Below are positions 24,347-32,520 of a DNA stretch of 35,701 nt, in pieces. This DNA comes from Halieaceae bacterium (lineage in GTDB: Bacteria > Pseudomonadota > Gammaproteobacteria > Pseudomonadales > Halieaceae), in the NCBI GenBank assembly GCA_026710905.1, contig JAPOQD010000194.1:1-35701 (forward strand). Direction: 5' to 3'. The notes below the pieces were generated by a model. It did no database searches. It saw nothing but the letters and a program-made list of their open reading frames with translations, and was not told the origin of the DNA. How positions within the stretch are numbered: the stretch's first letter is position 1; every line of letters begins with the position of its first letter. The position numbers and the translations under genes are program-made.

Positions 24347-25099
24347 ATGACGCAAGTGCAGGTAATTGACTATCAACGCTTTGAGTCGTCCCTGGACGCG
24401 CTGCGGGAGCGCTACGGGAACGCCCAGCCCTTTCCCCATATCGCCTTCGATGATTTCCTGCCGAAAGCCTATGTCCAACTACTGAACGAGCAGTTTCCCG
24501 ATACCGAGGCGAAACGCAAACAGGGCTCCGAGCATACCCCGGTAATCCTGGAAAACGGGCAAGAGGCGCAGTTGGGCAAGGAGTGGTTATCCAGGGAATC
24601 GTTCGTGAGCCTGCCTTTCCGGCGCCTGTATTGGGAGCTGAACTCCACGCGTTTTGTGCGCTTGCTGGAAGACTTGACCGGTATTGAAAAACTGCTGGTT
24701 GATCCACATCTGTTCGGTGGCGGGGTGCATCAAGTCAAGCCAGGCGGTTATTTGAAAGTTCATGCGGACTTCAATATTCACCCGGATTTCGGCTATGAGA
24801 GGCGCTTGAATCTGCTGATTTACCTGAATGAGAACTGGCCGCCCGAGTACGGGGGAAATCTTGAATTCTGGTCGCGGGACATGCGGCAATGCGTTCAGTC
24901 TTTTGCGCCGCTTGCCGGGCGCTGCGTAATCTTCAATACCCTGTCGACAGCTTTTCACGGGCATCCTCATCCCCTGACTTGTCCGCCGCACCGCCGTCGC
25001 CGCTCCATTGCCCTCTATTACTACTCCCACGGCTGTCCTGAAGAGGGGGACAAGGCAGCCCATGGCACCTTGTGGCAACAGCTCCCCGGCGAAAGTTAG
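24347..25099 (+). CDS. 2-oxoglutarate/Fe(II) oxygenase (prolyl 4-hydroxylase-like), second of a tandem pair
   Basis: The 250-residue protein parallels its upstream neighbour throughout: QPFPHIAFDDFLP, WELNSTRFVRLLEDLTGIEKLL, a metal site at His139-x-Asp141 (KVHADF) and His204 (FHGHPHP), and a basic 2-oxoglutarate-binding region near 216-219. The pair is therefore a tandem duplication that has diverged well beyond recent copying. It starts 36 bases after the first oxygenase. The stop codon is directly adjacent to the stop of the convergent gene on the other strand, leaving no room for a terminator between them. Confidence 0.85.
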   Translation: MTQVQVIDYQRFESSLDALRERYGNAQPFPHIAFDDFLPKAYVQLLNEQFPDTEAKRKQGSEHTPVILENGQEAQLGKEWLSRESFVSLPFRRLYWELNSTRFVRLLEDLTGIEKLLVDPHLFGGGVHQVKPGGYLKVHADFNIHPDFGYERRLNLLIYLNENWPPEYGGNLEFWSRDMRQCVQSFAPLAGRCVIFNTLSTAFHGHPHPLTCPPHRRRRSIALYYYSHGCPEEGDKAAHGTLWQQLPGES

Positions 25100-26908
25100 C
25101 TATTTGGGTTTCTCCGGCTCGGCCTTGACTTTCTCTTTGCCGGCTTGACCGGCAGGCTGTTTCTTTTCGGCCTTGGGCCGCCTGGCTTCCCTGAAGCGCC
25201 GGGCATCCAGGAAGTCGCCGGCGTGTACATAAAACTGCCGCAGCCGCTGCTGCTCTGTCTCGCTGCTTTCAAACAACAGTTTCAATAACTGGTGATCACT
25301 GGGTTCACCACCGGGCTTGCGCAATACACCCAGGCCGTAACCGTGATGAAAAGCAAAGGTTTCATGTTCCTGCTCCAGTTCCTGCCAAAACTTCCAGACA
25401 CGGAAGTCGGACTGCCGGGCTTCAATGTCATGGAACAGCACCAGCCCCCCCGGGCGGATCTTGGGGTACCAGGTGGTGAAATCCTCCTGCACGGCTGCAT
25501 AGGTATGCAAACCGTCAATGTGCAGCAGGTCGATGGATTCCGGGGCAAAGTGCGGCGCCGCTTCGCTGAACAACATGCGCATGAGATAGGAGATGCCGCG
25601 ATACTGCTGGCGGGCGTGATGGCGCACCTCGTTAAAGATGGTGTCGTCATAGGCCCCGGTATGCTCATCGCCTTTCCAGGTGTCAACAGCGTAGCAGACC
25701 CCGTCAATATCGTTATCTTGCATGGACTGGCAAAAGACGAAAAAGGACATGCCGTTGTAGGTGCCCAGCTCGACTACTTTCCGTGGCCGAATAGCCTCCA
25801 CCAGGTCGTAGGCAAAGGCAATGTGGTCGGCCCAGGTACTGACAGCGATCAGGCGTGGGTGATATTGGCGTAATGACGGAGGAAAATAAATTTGCACGGC
25901 CGCCTCCATTGTGGCTTTGTTGGATATCTTCTGGTGGCGCCTGTTCCGGACGGCATCGTCGTCCGGCCAGAAGGGTAGCTTGGTATTGAGTAGACGCTCA
26001 TATCGATTCTCTGCCAACTGAACAGACATGGCAAGAAAGCGTTGCGCCTGGTGAGAGACCGCACCCAACAGCGCCGGTTCGCGTCGCAGCGAGTGGAACC
26101 CCCCCGGCCAAAAGCTGTGCAACTGGGTTTTATGGGCCAGCAGTTCCGCATCACGTTCCTGGTAATCCATGGTGGTGACGCCGCCGTGGTATTGGTGAAA
26201 AGATCCTTCCCCGGGGGTCAGGAAAAGTTTTACGCCAGGCAGCATGCCCAGTTGCCGGTACATATGCAGGTTGATGCTGCCGCCGCCTTTCAGTGTAAAG
26301 CGAGGGTCAGCATAACCGATTTCCCGAAAACAGGCTGCGCTGGTAAACAGGCAATTGCATTCCATGAAGGGCTGAAAGAAGCCATTTCTGTTACCACCGC
26401 TGAAGGTGGCGATATCAAACAGAAGATAACCGTTGTTCTTCCAGTCAATCGACTCCAACAGCTTCTGCTCGCTCTTCTCATCGTGGCCCCGAGATTGATG
26501 CTGCTCCTCGCTCCCAAGGTGGTACCCGGGCACGATAGTAAGGGCACGTTCGGCGATGGAAGCCGCCATCAGGGCATATTCCAGAACTCGAGGCGAGACC
26601 ATGCGGGCGCCATCAATCATCAGCCCGATGAGCGGCGCACGGCATTGCGTGAAAGCGAAGTTGATGGCGGGGACGGGAGTATGTGCGGCTTCATCCCGCA
26701 GGGTATATCGGAAATTACCACTCCATTGCTGTAATAGCGACGGATCGAAATTGTCTTCAGAACGGTTTTCAACCACCACTACTTCATAGTCATCGGGATG
26801 GATATTACGCTGGTAATCGGCAGACAGGCTATACAGGGTATTGGCCAACTGGCGGCTCATGCTGAAGCCGATAACGATTACGGAAATTCTGGGAGTGCTT
26901 GCGCTCAC
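25100..26908 (-). CDS. Glycosyltransferase family 2-like/SAM methyltransferase fusion
   Basis: The 602-residue protein has an N-terminal GT-A-like domain (about 6-300), with ISVIVIGFSMSRQLANTLYS and the nucleotide-binding-like VVVVENRS. The position of the usual DxD motif reads MIDGARM (Asp99-Gly-Ala), and the later GGED-type motif reads KGGGSINLHM, so metal or sugar-nucleotide binding may be altered. Residues about 360-530 are a class I methyltransferase of the Methyltransf_24 type (VVELGTYNGMSFFVF, LLHIDGLHTYAAVQEDF, PGGLVLFHDI). The last 30 residues are rich in Lys, Glu, Ala and Pro. The start is GTG 26908. It would modify and perhaps elongate or cap the exported glycan; methylation often caps ABC-exported chains. 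It converges on the oxygenase genes. Confidence 0.82.
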   Translation of the reverse strand: MSASTPRISVIVIGFSMSRQLANTLYSLSADYQRNIHPDDYEVVVVENRSEDNFDPSLLQQWSGNFRYTLRDEAAHTPVPAINFAFTQCRAPLIGLMIDGARMVSPRVLEYALMAASIAERALTIVPGYHLGSEEQHQSRGHDEKSEQKLLESIDWKNNGYLLFDIATFSGGNRNGFFQPFMECNCLFTSAACFREIGYADPRFTLKGGGSINLHMYRQLGMLPGVKLFLTPGEGSFHQYHGGVTTMDYQERDAELLAHKTQLHSFWPGGFHSLRREPALLGAVSHQAQRFLAMSVQLAENRYERLLNTKLPFWPDDDAVRNRRHQKISNKATMEAAVQIYFPPSLRQYHPRLIAVSTWADHIAFAYDLVEAIRPRKVVELGTYNGMSFFVFCQSMQDNDIDGVCYAVDTWKGDEHTGAYDDTIFNEVRHHARQQYRGISYLMRMLFSEAAPHFAPESIDLLHIDGLHTYAAVQEDFTTWYPKIRPGGLVLFHDIEARQSDFRVWKFWQELEQEHETFAFHHGYGLGVLRKPGGEPSDHQLLKLLFESSETEQQRLRQFYVHAGDFLDARRFREARRPKAEKKQPAGQAGKEKVKAEPEKPK

Positions 26909-26944
26909 GAGATTCGGTCTGTCGGAATCACCGGTTGATTGATG

Positions 26945-26958
26945 ATTACCATGGTAAT
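26945..26958. promoter_or_regulatory. Perfect 14-bp palindrome upstream of the GT2-methyltransferase gene
   Basis: ATTACCATGGTAAT is an exact palindrome located 36 bases upstream of the GTG start on the minus strand, where an operator would be expected. The surrounding 174-base gap (26909-27082) has no gene. No matching regulator is visible in the window. Confidence 0.35.
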
Positions 26959-27082
26959 GGAATGAGGCAGAGTAGCGAAGCGCCCCAGGGGTGAACTTTC
27001 CTAAACACTGGGTAGTGACTTACACCGGCAAGCTTGAAAACCGCTGGGAGATATTTACATTCGTCCGGGACGGGTCTTTAAA

Positions 27083-28318
27083 TTAGTCCGCACAACCTAG
27101 CAGGGTGAAATCTTCTGGATTGGAGGTACTGTTACTGGCTCGCCTGGAAATTGCACGGCAAATCTGTCTGGTACGTTTTTGAAGGATACGGGGGTTGTCT
27201 TGTGCAAAATTTGCCATGATTCGGTCAACTCCCACAAGATAAGGGTTCACTGATTCCGTCGTCAGCAGAATTCCCATGGTAGGCGCCTCGCCCCACATGG
27301 AATTCATGATTCGTGAGCCGAGAGCTGCTTGATAATGTACGCCATCCCTGAACCAGCTTTCGCCAGTTTGCCGGTGGCGAGATATTGGTTCATCGATGAC
27401 TCCGCGGGTTTGGTTAAAGCCCCACAGCGGGATAGGGTCCCTGTTGGATTCCTCTGCGATCCTGGAATTCATTTCCACCAGGCCGTAATGAAACGCCTGC
27501 CATGATTGTATATGGCCCAGTTGTTGCCAAAAGTTCAGATGAAATACATGTGTGGGGGCAATGAAGATCCGTGTTTCAATGTTCTGCTGATGACAAAATC
27601 GAAGAATAGCCGCGAAGGTGGAAAAATTCCCCTCCATGTCCAGTTCCCTGGTGGTGTGCAGTTTGAAGATGGTTTTGGAGAAAAAGAGGTAACCGAACTC
27701 GCCGGTATTCTGGTCAGCCCCGGAGAACCAGACACCATCCCTGAAATAGCGATGTTGCCGGGCATTACCGGTACCGGCCAATGCGGCAATGCTTTTCGAA
27801 AGGGCCGTCAGGGAAACCAGCGTTTTGGCGATGTCGGTGCCGTATAGAAGTCTGAAGTCCGTTGAACCCAGATCTGTTTCGGAACGGGCCAGCCGGTTTT
27901 CAGAGAAGCCAAACCTGGTCCCTGGTTTAGACTGCATGAATATTTCAAAATCCAAACCAATTACCAGTTTGTCCAATGCACGATTGGCATGGCTGTGTTG
28001 TATGAATCGATACATCTCATAAATGGTCATGCCCGGTACGGAGACGTTATAACTGGGCTGATTGTTCCAGGCTGAAATTCCCGGGTGAATACTTGCGGAC
28101 CTCGATGAGCCCACAATTACCGCAGATGGCTTCAGTTGGCGCACACGCCAGGGTTTAGTGGTTCGCATATGCCAATACCGATCAGTGCGGCTCAAATATT
28201 CTTCATCAGCTTTCTCGAAGTGATGAATGGCATAGGGGTCGACAACATAATTGAAGATTGCAATCGAGCCGCATAGTCCGAGCGCCGTTATCATCAGTAC
28301 AGACAGGTAGTGTGTCAT
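27083..28318 (-). CDS. SGNH-fold membrane-anchored protein, MBOAT partner (DltD/AlgX-like), copy 1
   Basis: The 411-residue protein begins with a single hydrophobic segment (about 5-27, MITALGLCGSIAIFNYVV), consistent with a membrane anchor and a periplasmic body. It then carries an SGNH block I-like VGSSRSAS (69-76, Ser71 or Ser72 as nucleophile) and a block V-like WFRDGVHY with Asp325 and His328. No Pfam name comes to mind with certainty. The arrangement, a gene 4 bases after an MBOAT acyltransferase, is that of DltB-DltD and alginate AlgI-AlgJ/X pairs, where the SGNH partner completes acyl transfer to the glycan. It is paralogous to the protein encoded at 33473. Base composition looks more AT-rich than the neighbouring genes. 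Confidence 0.75.
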   Translation of the reverse strand: MTHYLSVLMITALGLCGSIAIFNYVVDPYAIHHFEKADEEYLSRTDRYWHMRTTKPWRVRQLKPSAVIVGSSRSASIHPGISAWNNQPSYNVSVPGMTIYEMYRFIQHSHANRALDKLVIGLDFEIFMQSKPGTRFGFSENRLARSETDLGSTDFRLLYGTDIAKTLVSLTALSKSIAALAGTGNARQHRYFRDGVWFSGADQNTGEFGYLFFSKTIFKLHTTRELDMEGNFSTFAAILRFCHQQNIETRIFIAPTHVFHLNFWQQLGHIQSWQAFHYGLVEMNSRIAEESNRDPIPLWGFNQTRGVIDEPISRHRQTGESWFRDGVHYQAALGSRIMNSMWGEAPTMGILLTTESVNPYLVGVDRIMANFAQDNPRILQKRTRQICRAISRRASNSTSNPEDFTLLGCAD

Positions 28319-28322
28319 GGTT

Positions 28323-29867
28323 TCAAAATTGAAAGTAAATGAATTCCCTGACCGACAATATACTCAACAAACTGAGTCCGAGCATGAATCCAAGGACGCA
28401 GGCTTGAGCCAGACTTCCGCGCCAGCGCAGGAAAGCAGGTTGGTTGTCGCTCGGGTATATTGTTGTGAGCACGGGCTGAAACTGAAACATGAACTGTTGT
28501 GTGCAGGGTAAAAGCCAGCAAATCGAGGCAGCGCAAGCCAGTAGAAAATAGACCGAGATATAATCTCGTGGATGGAATCCGAAAGCACTAAACACGGTCC
28601 CCAAGATAGTTTCATGGATGGTTGCACCCAATACACCGGGTATATCCACTGTCGAAGCTGTGAAACCGCTGCCGATTATTTGAACAGCACTGGCAAAATC
28701 CGCAGCACGGAAAACAGTTAAAGCCAGAGACACCGTAACAAAAGTCAGCAACAAACTGGCAGTTTGAAACCAGGCTCGGTCGAGAGCCGACTGGATATCG
28801 AGCATGCGGGTAAGTGCCCGCCAGGCATGGTTTATGCAAAGAAAGGCGCCATGCAGCGCCCCCCATACCACATAAGTCCAGGCGGCGCCGTGCCACAAGC
28901 CTCCCAGCAGCATGGTCAGCATGAGATTGCGGTATCGCCGCAGCCGGCCCTGGCGGTTGCCGCCCAGAGAAATGTACAGGTACTGCCGTAAAAACCGGGA
29001 CAAGGTCATGTGCCAGCGGCTCCAAAATTGGATAATACTGGTGGATTTGTAGGGCGAGTGGAAATTCTCCGGTAAACGGATACCGAACAAGCGGGCACTG
29101 CCGATGGCCAAGTCGCTGTACCCGGAAAAATCAAAGTAGATTTGAAAGCTGAAAGCGAAAGTGGCTATCCATGAATCCATGAACGCAATAGGCTGGCCGG
29201 CATTGGCCGCGGTGTGAACAGGGTCTGCAATCAGCCCCAGGGAGTCGGCCATCACCAGCTTCTTGAACAGTCCGACGGTGATGAAGGTCAGGCCCACGGC
29301 AAGGTCAGTGCGAAAACCGGTGCGGGTTCCCAGTTTCTCGAACTGGGGCATCATTTCCCGGTGATGGACGATAGGCCCGGCGATGAGTTGGGGAAAAAAC
29401 AGGACAAACAAGGCGTAATGGCGGAATCGGTACTCCCGGCATTGCTTACGGGAAACGTCCACCAGGTAGGCGATCTGCTGAAAGGTGAAGAATGAAATCG
29501 CCAGCGGCAAGGTGATGCTCGGAAGGGGTATCAGCCAGTTTCCCAGAGCATTCAGATTGTCGACGAAAAAGCCCGCGTACTTGAAGTAACCCAACAGGGC
29601 GAGGTTGAAACATACTCCCAGGGTCAGCCATTGCCGGGTAGCGCTTGTTCCGGCGTTTGCCATTACTCGGCCGACGAGAAAATTGACGACGATGGAAGCG
29701 AGAATCAACAACACAAAAGCAGCATTCCAACTGCCGTAAAAAACCACCGAGGCAACAATCAGCCAAGCAATCTGGAGTTCGCTGGCGCCCTTGCGCGCCA
29801 GAAGAACAAATACCGCCAACACCAGCGGCAGAAAAACAAACAGGTACTCTATGGAGTTGAACAGCAT
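28323..29867 (-). CDS. MBOAT family O-acyltransferase (DltB/AlgI-like), copy 1
   Basis: The 514-residue polytopic protein begins MLFNSIEYLFVFLPLVLAVF, the standard N-terminus of AlgI/DltB-type MBOAT proteins. It contains FFPQLIAGPIVHHREM, YFDFSGYSDLAIG, FWSRWHMTLSRFLRQYLYI and the catalytic block LGGLWHGAAWTYVVWG with His326. These enzymes move an acyl group from a cytoplasmic thioester donor through the membrane to an extracytoplasmic acceptor, usually a polysaccharide. The ATG at 29867 is divergent from the ACP gene across a 296-base gap. The downstream SGNH gene is almost contiguous. Confidence 0.92.
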   Translation of the reverse strand: MLFNSIEYLFVFLPLVLAVFVLLARKGASELQIAWLIVASVVFYGSWNAAFVLLILASIVVNFLVGRVMANAGTSATRQWLTLGVCFNLALLGYFKYAGFFVDNLNALGNWLIPLPSITLPLAISFFTFQQIAYLVDVSRKQCREYRFRHYALFVLFFPQLIAGPIVHHREMMPQFEKLGTRTGFRTDLAVGLTFITVGLFKKLVMADSLGLIADPVHTAANAGQPIAFMDSWIATFAFSFQIYFDFSGYSDLAIGSARLFGIRLPENFHSPYKSTSIIQFWSRWHMTLSRFLRQYLYISLGGNRQGRLRRYRNLMLTMLLGGLWHGAAWTYVVWGALHGAFLCINHAWRALTRMLDIQSALDRAWFQTASLLLTFVTVSLALTVFRAADFASAVQIIGSGFTASTVDIPGVLGATIHETILGTVFSAFGFHPRDYISVYFLLACAASICWLLPCTQQFMFQFQPVLTTIYPSDNQPAFLRWRGSLAQACVLGFMLGLSLLSILSVREFIYFQF

Positions 29868-30163
29868 TCAGGGAGTTCTTATTGGATCTGACTTTTTTAA
29901 GCATTGAAAAAGCGGCTTGTCTGGTTGATTTGCTGCTGTAACACACAAGCCATCTGAGGAAACACACCACCAATGACAAGAGTAACGTGATTACCCTGGA
30001 GGGTCGAGTAGGGTTCTTCACTTGGGCGCGTTTCTTCTGATCGCTGCCGGCGCCCAACCACTCGGATTGAGTTCGCATACCGGGTGGACGCTTTTCGGTG
30101 GGCGGGCTAGACTGCCTGCTCACACAGTCTGCCAACCACGCCAGCCGCCAGAGGTCCGACAAG
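29868..30163. promoter_or_regulatory. Divergent intergenic region between MBOAT copy 1 and the ACP gene
   Basis: These 296 bases hold no convincing gene. They must contain the promoters of both divergent units. Two small inverted repeats are visible: GGCTTGT/ACAAGCC (29914-29920 and 29945-29951) and AGACTG-N10-CAGTCT (30109-30130), the latter extended by GGC/GCC and 33 bases upstream of the ACP start. I could not assign -35/-10 elements. Confidence 0.4.
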
Positions 30164-30400
30164 TTGAGTCTTGACATTGATATTATTGCCATGATCGCGA
30201 CTATCCTCAAACACCAAGGTCTTCCCGAACAGGAAATACGCCACTCATCCACCCTTTATGATGAAGGCATCGGGCTGGATTCCCTGTGCGTGGCGGAGCT
30301 GTCCGCCATGCTGGAAAAAACCTACGGCAGAGATCCCTACACCAGTAAACAGTTACCCATGACGGTACAGGACATTGTTGATTTCTATGGCGGTGGCTGA
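30164..30400 (+). CDS. Acyl carrier protein
   Basis: The 78-residue product is an acyl carrier protein: a four-helix-type domain with the phosphopantetheine attachment site GLDSL (Ser40) preceded by STLYDEGI, and a terminal helix TVQDIVDFY. I chose TTG 30164 because GAGG (30151-30154) lies nine bases upstream and the length fits the family. ATG 30190 would cut into helix one, and a longer frame from 30098 adds unrelated residues. The carrier would hold the acyl group activated by the ligase two bases downstream and present it to the reductase, methyltransferase or MBOAT. Confidence 0.88.
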   Translation: MSLDIDIIAMIATILKHQGLPEQEIRHSSTLYDEGIGLDSLCVAELSAMLEKTYGRDPYTSKQLPMTVQDIVDFYGGG

Positions 30401-30402
30401 GC

Positions 30403-31782
30403 GTGATTTACAGCAAGCTGACAGCGGCGCTGCAGAACTATCCCGATAAGCCTTTCATCATTTCCCCGTCGGGCCAGTGGAGCTACGCCGACATCCATCG
30501 TAACGCTTGGAGCATCGCCAATAAACTGGGCCGGATCAACCCGTCACGGATTGCCGCTTATATGCCCGATTCCCCGGGGCTGATCGCCCTGGTGTTCAGC
30601 GCGGCCATGCACGGACGATCCCTGGCGTTGATAAACCGCGAGCTTTCAACCGGGCAGGTCCGCGCCACCCTGAAAAAGCTGCGCGTGCAACTGGTGATAA
30701 GCGATAGTGATGAGAATCTGGGTTGTGAGCAATTACCTGCGGGGGAACTGGCCGAGTCGGCTGGCGCGGTTGAATTGGCGCCGCAGGTGGGGAAGTTTGC
30801 TGAGGCTGAACTGATATTACTCACCTCCGGCACTAGCGGCGCCCCCAAATGTATTCGCTACCTGTGGTCCGACCTGTTGGCGCAGGTTGTAAAACAAACA
30901 CCGTCTGATGATGAACACTGGTTGCTGGCCTATCGGCTCAACCATTTTGCCGGTGTACAGATGTTCTGCCACGTGCTGGTTAATCACTCTACACTGGTTT
31001 TGACGGAATCCAGCAGTGTGGCTGATGCCGTGGCTGCCATGGTCGAATACCGGGTTACCCATGTCAGTTCAACGCCTACATTCTGGCGTTTCGCGCTGGC
31101 CTTCCTGGTGGATGTCCGTAGCCAGTTGCAACTGAGGCACATCACCTTGGGCAGTGAAGCGGTATCAGAAGATCTATTGCGGCGCCTCCAGGAACTTTTT
31201 CCCTGTGCGCGCATTGTGCACATCTACGCGCTTACTGAAGCGGGCTCCTGCATCTCTGTCAGTGACGGTAAACCCGGCCTACCCATTGCGGTTCTGCAAC
31301 GGCCGACTTCTGCCCCGGTCCAATTCCGGGTGAAGGCCGGAGAATTGCTGGTGAAAACCCGGCACGGTATGACTGACTATCTGGACCAGCCGAAACTCCA
31401 GGCTCGTGATGCCCAGGGTTGGCTGGCGACTGGTGACCTGGTAAAGATTGAAGGCGAGCGGATTCTGTTTATCGGCAGGCGTTCGGAAACCATTAACGTC
31501 GGCGGCGTCAAAGTACATCCACTGGAGGTGGAGGGCGCCCTGACCTCACTTCCCGGGGTAAAGCTGGTGAGGGTCTATGGCCGGGACAACCCGGTGGTGG
31601 GCCAGATCGTGGCGCTGGACCTGGTGGTCGACGAGGGTTGGGAACCGAAAACCGTGGAGGCGGCCGTGCGTGAAGCATGTCTCTCTCTGCCCCGCCACAG
31701 TCGGCCGCTCAGCATCAATCTTGTCAACGCATTGAAGACCAACAATTTCAAGCTGGCCCGGCGGGAGGCGGAATTGCTGTGA
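30403..31782 (+). CDS. AMP-forming acyl-acid/amino-acid ligase (ANL superfamily, DltA-like role)
   Basis: The 459-residue protein has the adenylation core motifs: LTSGTSGAPK (140-149), YALTEAG (275-281), GWLATGD (339-345) and GRRSETINVGGVKVHPLEVE (358-377). The terminal motif is LKTNNFKLAR with Lys450, in which the usual Gly before the lysine is Phe. It should activate a carboxylic acid as the acyl-adenylate and load the adjacent carrier protein. It is shorter than typical DltA or acyl-CoA synthetases (about 500-550), and the substrate cannot be read with confidence. GTG 30403 starts two bases after the ACP stop. Its TGA overlaps the next GTG start. Confidence 0.88.
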   Translation: MIYSKLTAALQNYPDKPFIISPSGQWSYADIHRNAWSIANKLGRINPSRIAAYMPDSPGLIALVFSAAMHGRSLALINRELSTGQVRATLKKLRVQLVISDSDENLGCEQLPAGELAESAGAVELAPQVGKFAEAELILLTSGTSGAPKCIRYLWSDLLAQVVKQTPSDDEHWLLAYRLNHFAGVQMFCHVLVNHSTLVLTESSSVADAVAAMVEYRVTHVSSTPTFWRFALAFLVDVRSQLQLRHITLGSEAVSEDLLRRLQELFPCARIVHIYALTEAGSCISVSDGKPGLPIAVLQRPTSAPVQFRVKAGELLVKTRHGMTDYLDQPKLQARDAQGWLATGDLVKIEGERILFIGRRSETINVGGVKVHPLEVEGALTSLPGVKLVRVYGRDNPVVGQIVALDLVVDEGWEPKTVEAAVREACLSLPRHSRPLSINLVNALKTNNFKLARREAELL

Positions 31783-32501
31783 AAGTTGTTGTGGTTAGCG
31801 GCGGGAGCCGTGGTCTCGGCGTCAAAATCGTAGAGTCGTTTCTCGAGCGGGATTACCGGGTGGCGAGTTGCAGCCGATTGCGTACAAAACAAATCGTCGA
31901 CTGGGAACAGGCCTTTCCGGAGCGTTTCTATTACCAGGAAATGGACCTGACCGACAACGCCGCCTGCAAACGCTTTGTCAGGAATGTGGAGCGCACCCTG
32001 GGCGATATTGACATCCTGGTAAATAACGCCGGGATGGCCAACAGCAGTCTGTTGGCTCTGGAGAGTGACGAGTCGATTGACCAAGTGGTCGATCTCAATC
32101 TCAAGGGAGCTATCATCCTGTCCCGGGAAGTAAGCCGCAGCATGCTGTTGCGGCACTGGGGCCGAATCATTCATATCTCGTCCATCACCGGTCAGATTGG
32201 TTTTCGGGGTTTGTCGGTGTACTGCGCAAGCAAAGCGGGCCTGGATGGCTTTACCCGTGCGCTGGCCAGAGAGTTGGGAGCCCGGAAAATCACGGTTAAT
32301 GCAGTTGCGCCCGGCTATCTGACTACGGAAATGACCGGGGAACTGAACCAGGAGCAAATCCTGCAGATCGTCAGACGCACGCCGCTGGGTCGGCTGGGTG
32401 AGCCCGAGGACGTAATTGGGCTCATTCAGTTTCTGGCCAGCGAGCAGGCTGATTTTATTACCGGTCAGGTATTGGTAGTAGATGGCGGACTTGGCTGTTG
32501 A
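31779..32501 (+). CDS. Short-chain dehydrogenase/reductase, FabG-like 3-oxoacyl-ACP reductase type
   Basis: The 240-residue protein is a classical SDR: SGGSRGLG (7-14) for NAD(P), NNAG at 82-85, catalytic Ser135 in HISSITG, Tyr148-x3-Lys152 in YCASK, and the FabG-like end ITGQVLVVDGG. FabG-type enzymes reduce 3-oxoacyl carrier-protein thioesters to 3-hydroxyacyl forms. The GTG start overlaps the ligase TGA as GTGA, indicating coupling. Lying in a carrier-protein operon, it most likely reduces the carrier-bound acyl group, though a sugar or free-acid substrate is possible. Confidence 0.88.
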   Translation: MKVVVVSGGSRGLGVKIVESFLERDYRVASCSRLRTKQIVDWEQAFPERFYYQEMDLTDNAACKRFVRNVERTLGDIDILVNNAGMANSSLLALESDESIDQVVDLNLKGAIILSREVSRSMLLRHWGRIIHISSITGQIGFRGLSVYCASKAGLDGFTRALARELGARKITVNAVAPGYLTTEMTGELNQEQILQIVRRTPLGRLGEPEDVIGLIQFLASEQADFITGQVLVVDGGLGC

Positions 32502-32520
32502 GTGAAGGCTTGCGGACGGC

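Noticed and set aside
26042-26734. Plus-strand open frame of 230 codons inside the GT2-methyltransferase gene
   Set aside because: Antisense to a gene with clear domains and with no similarity of its own.
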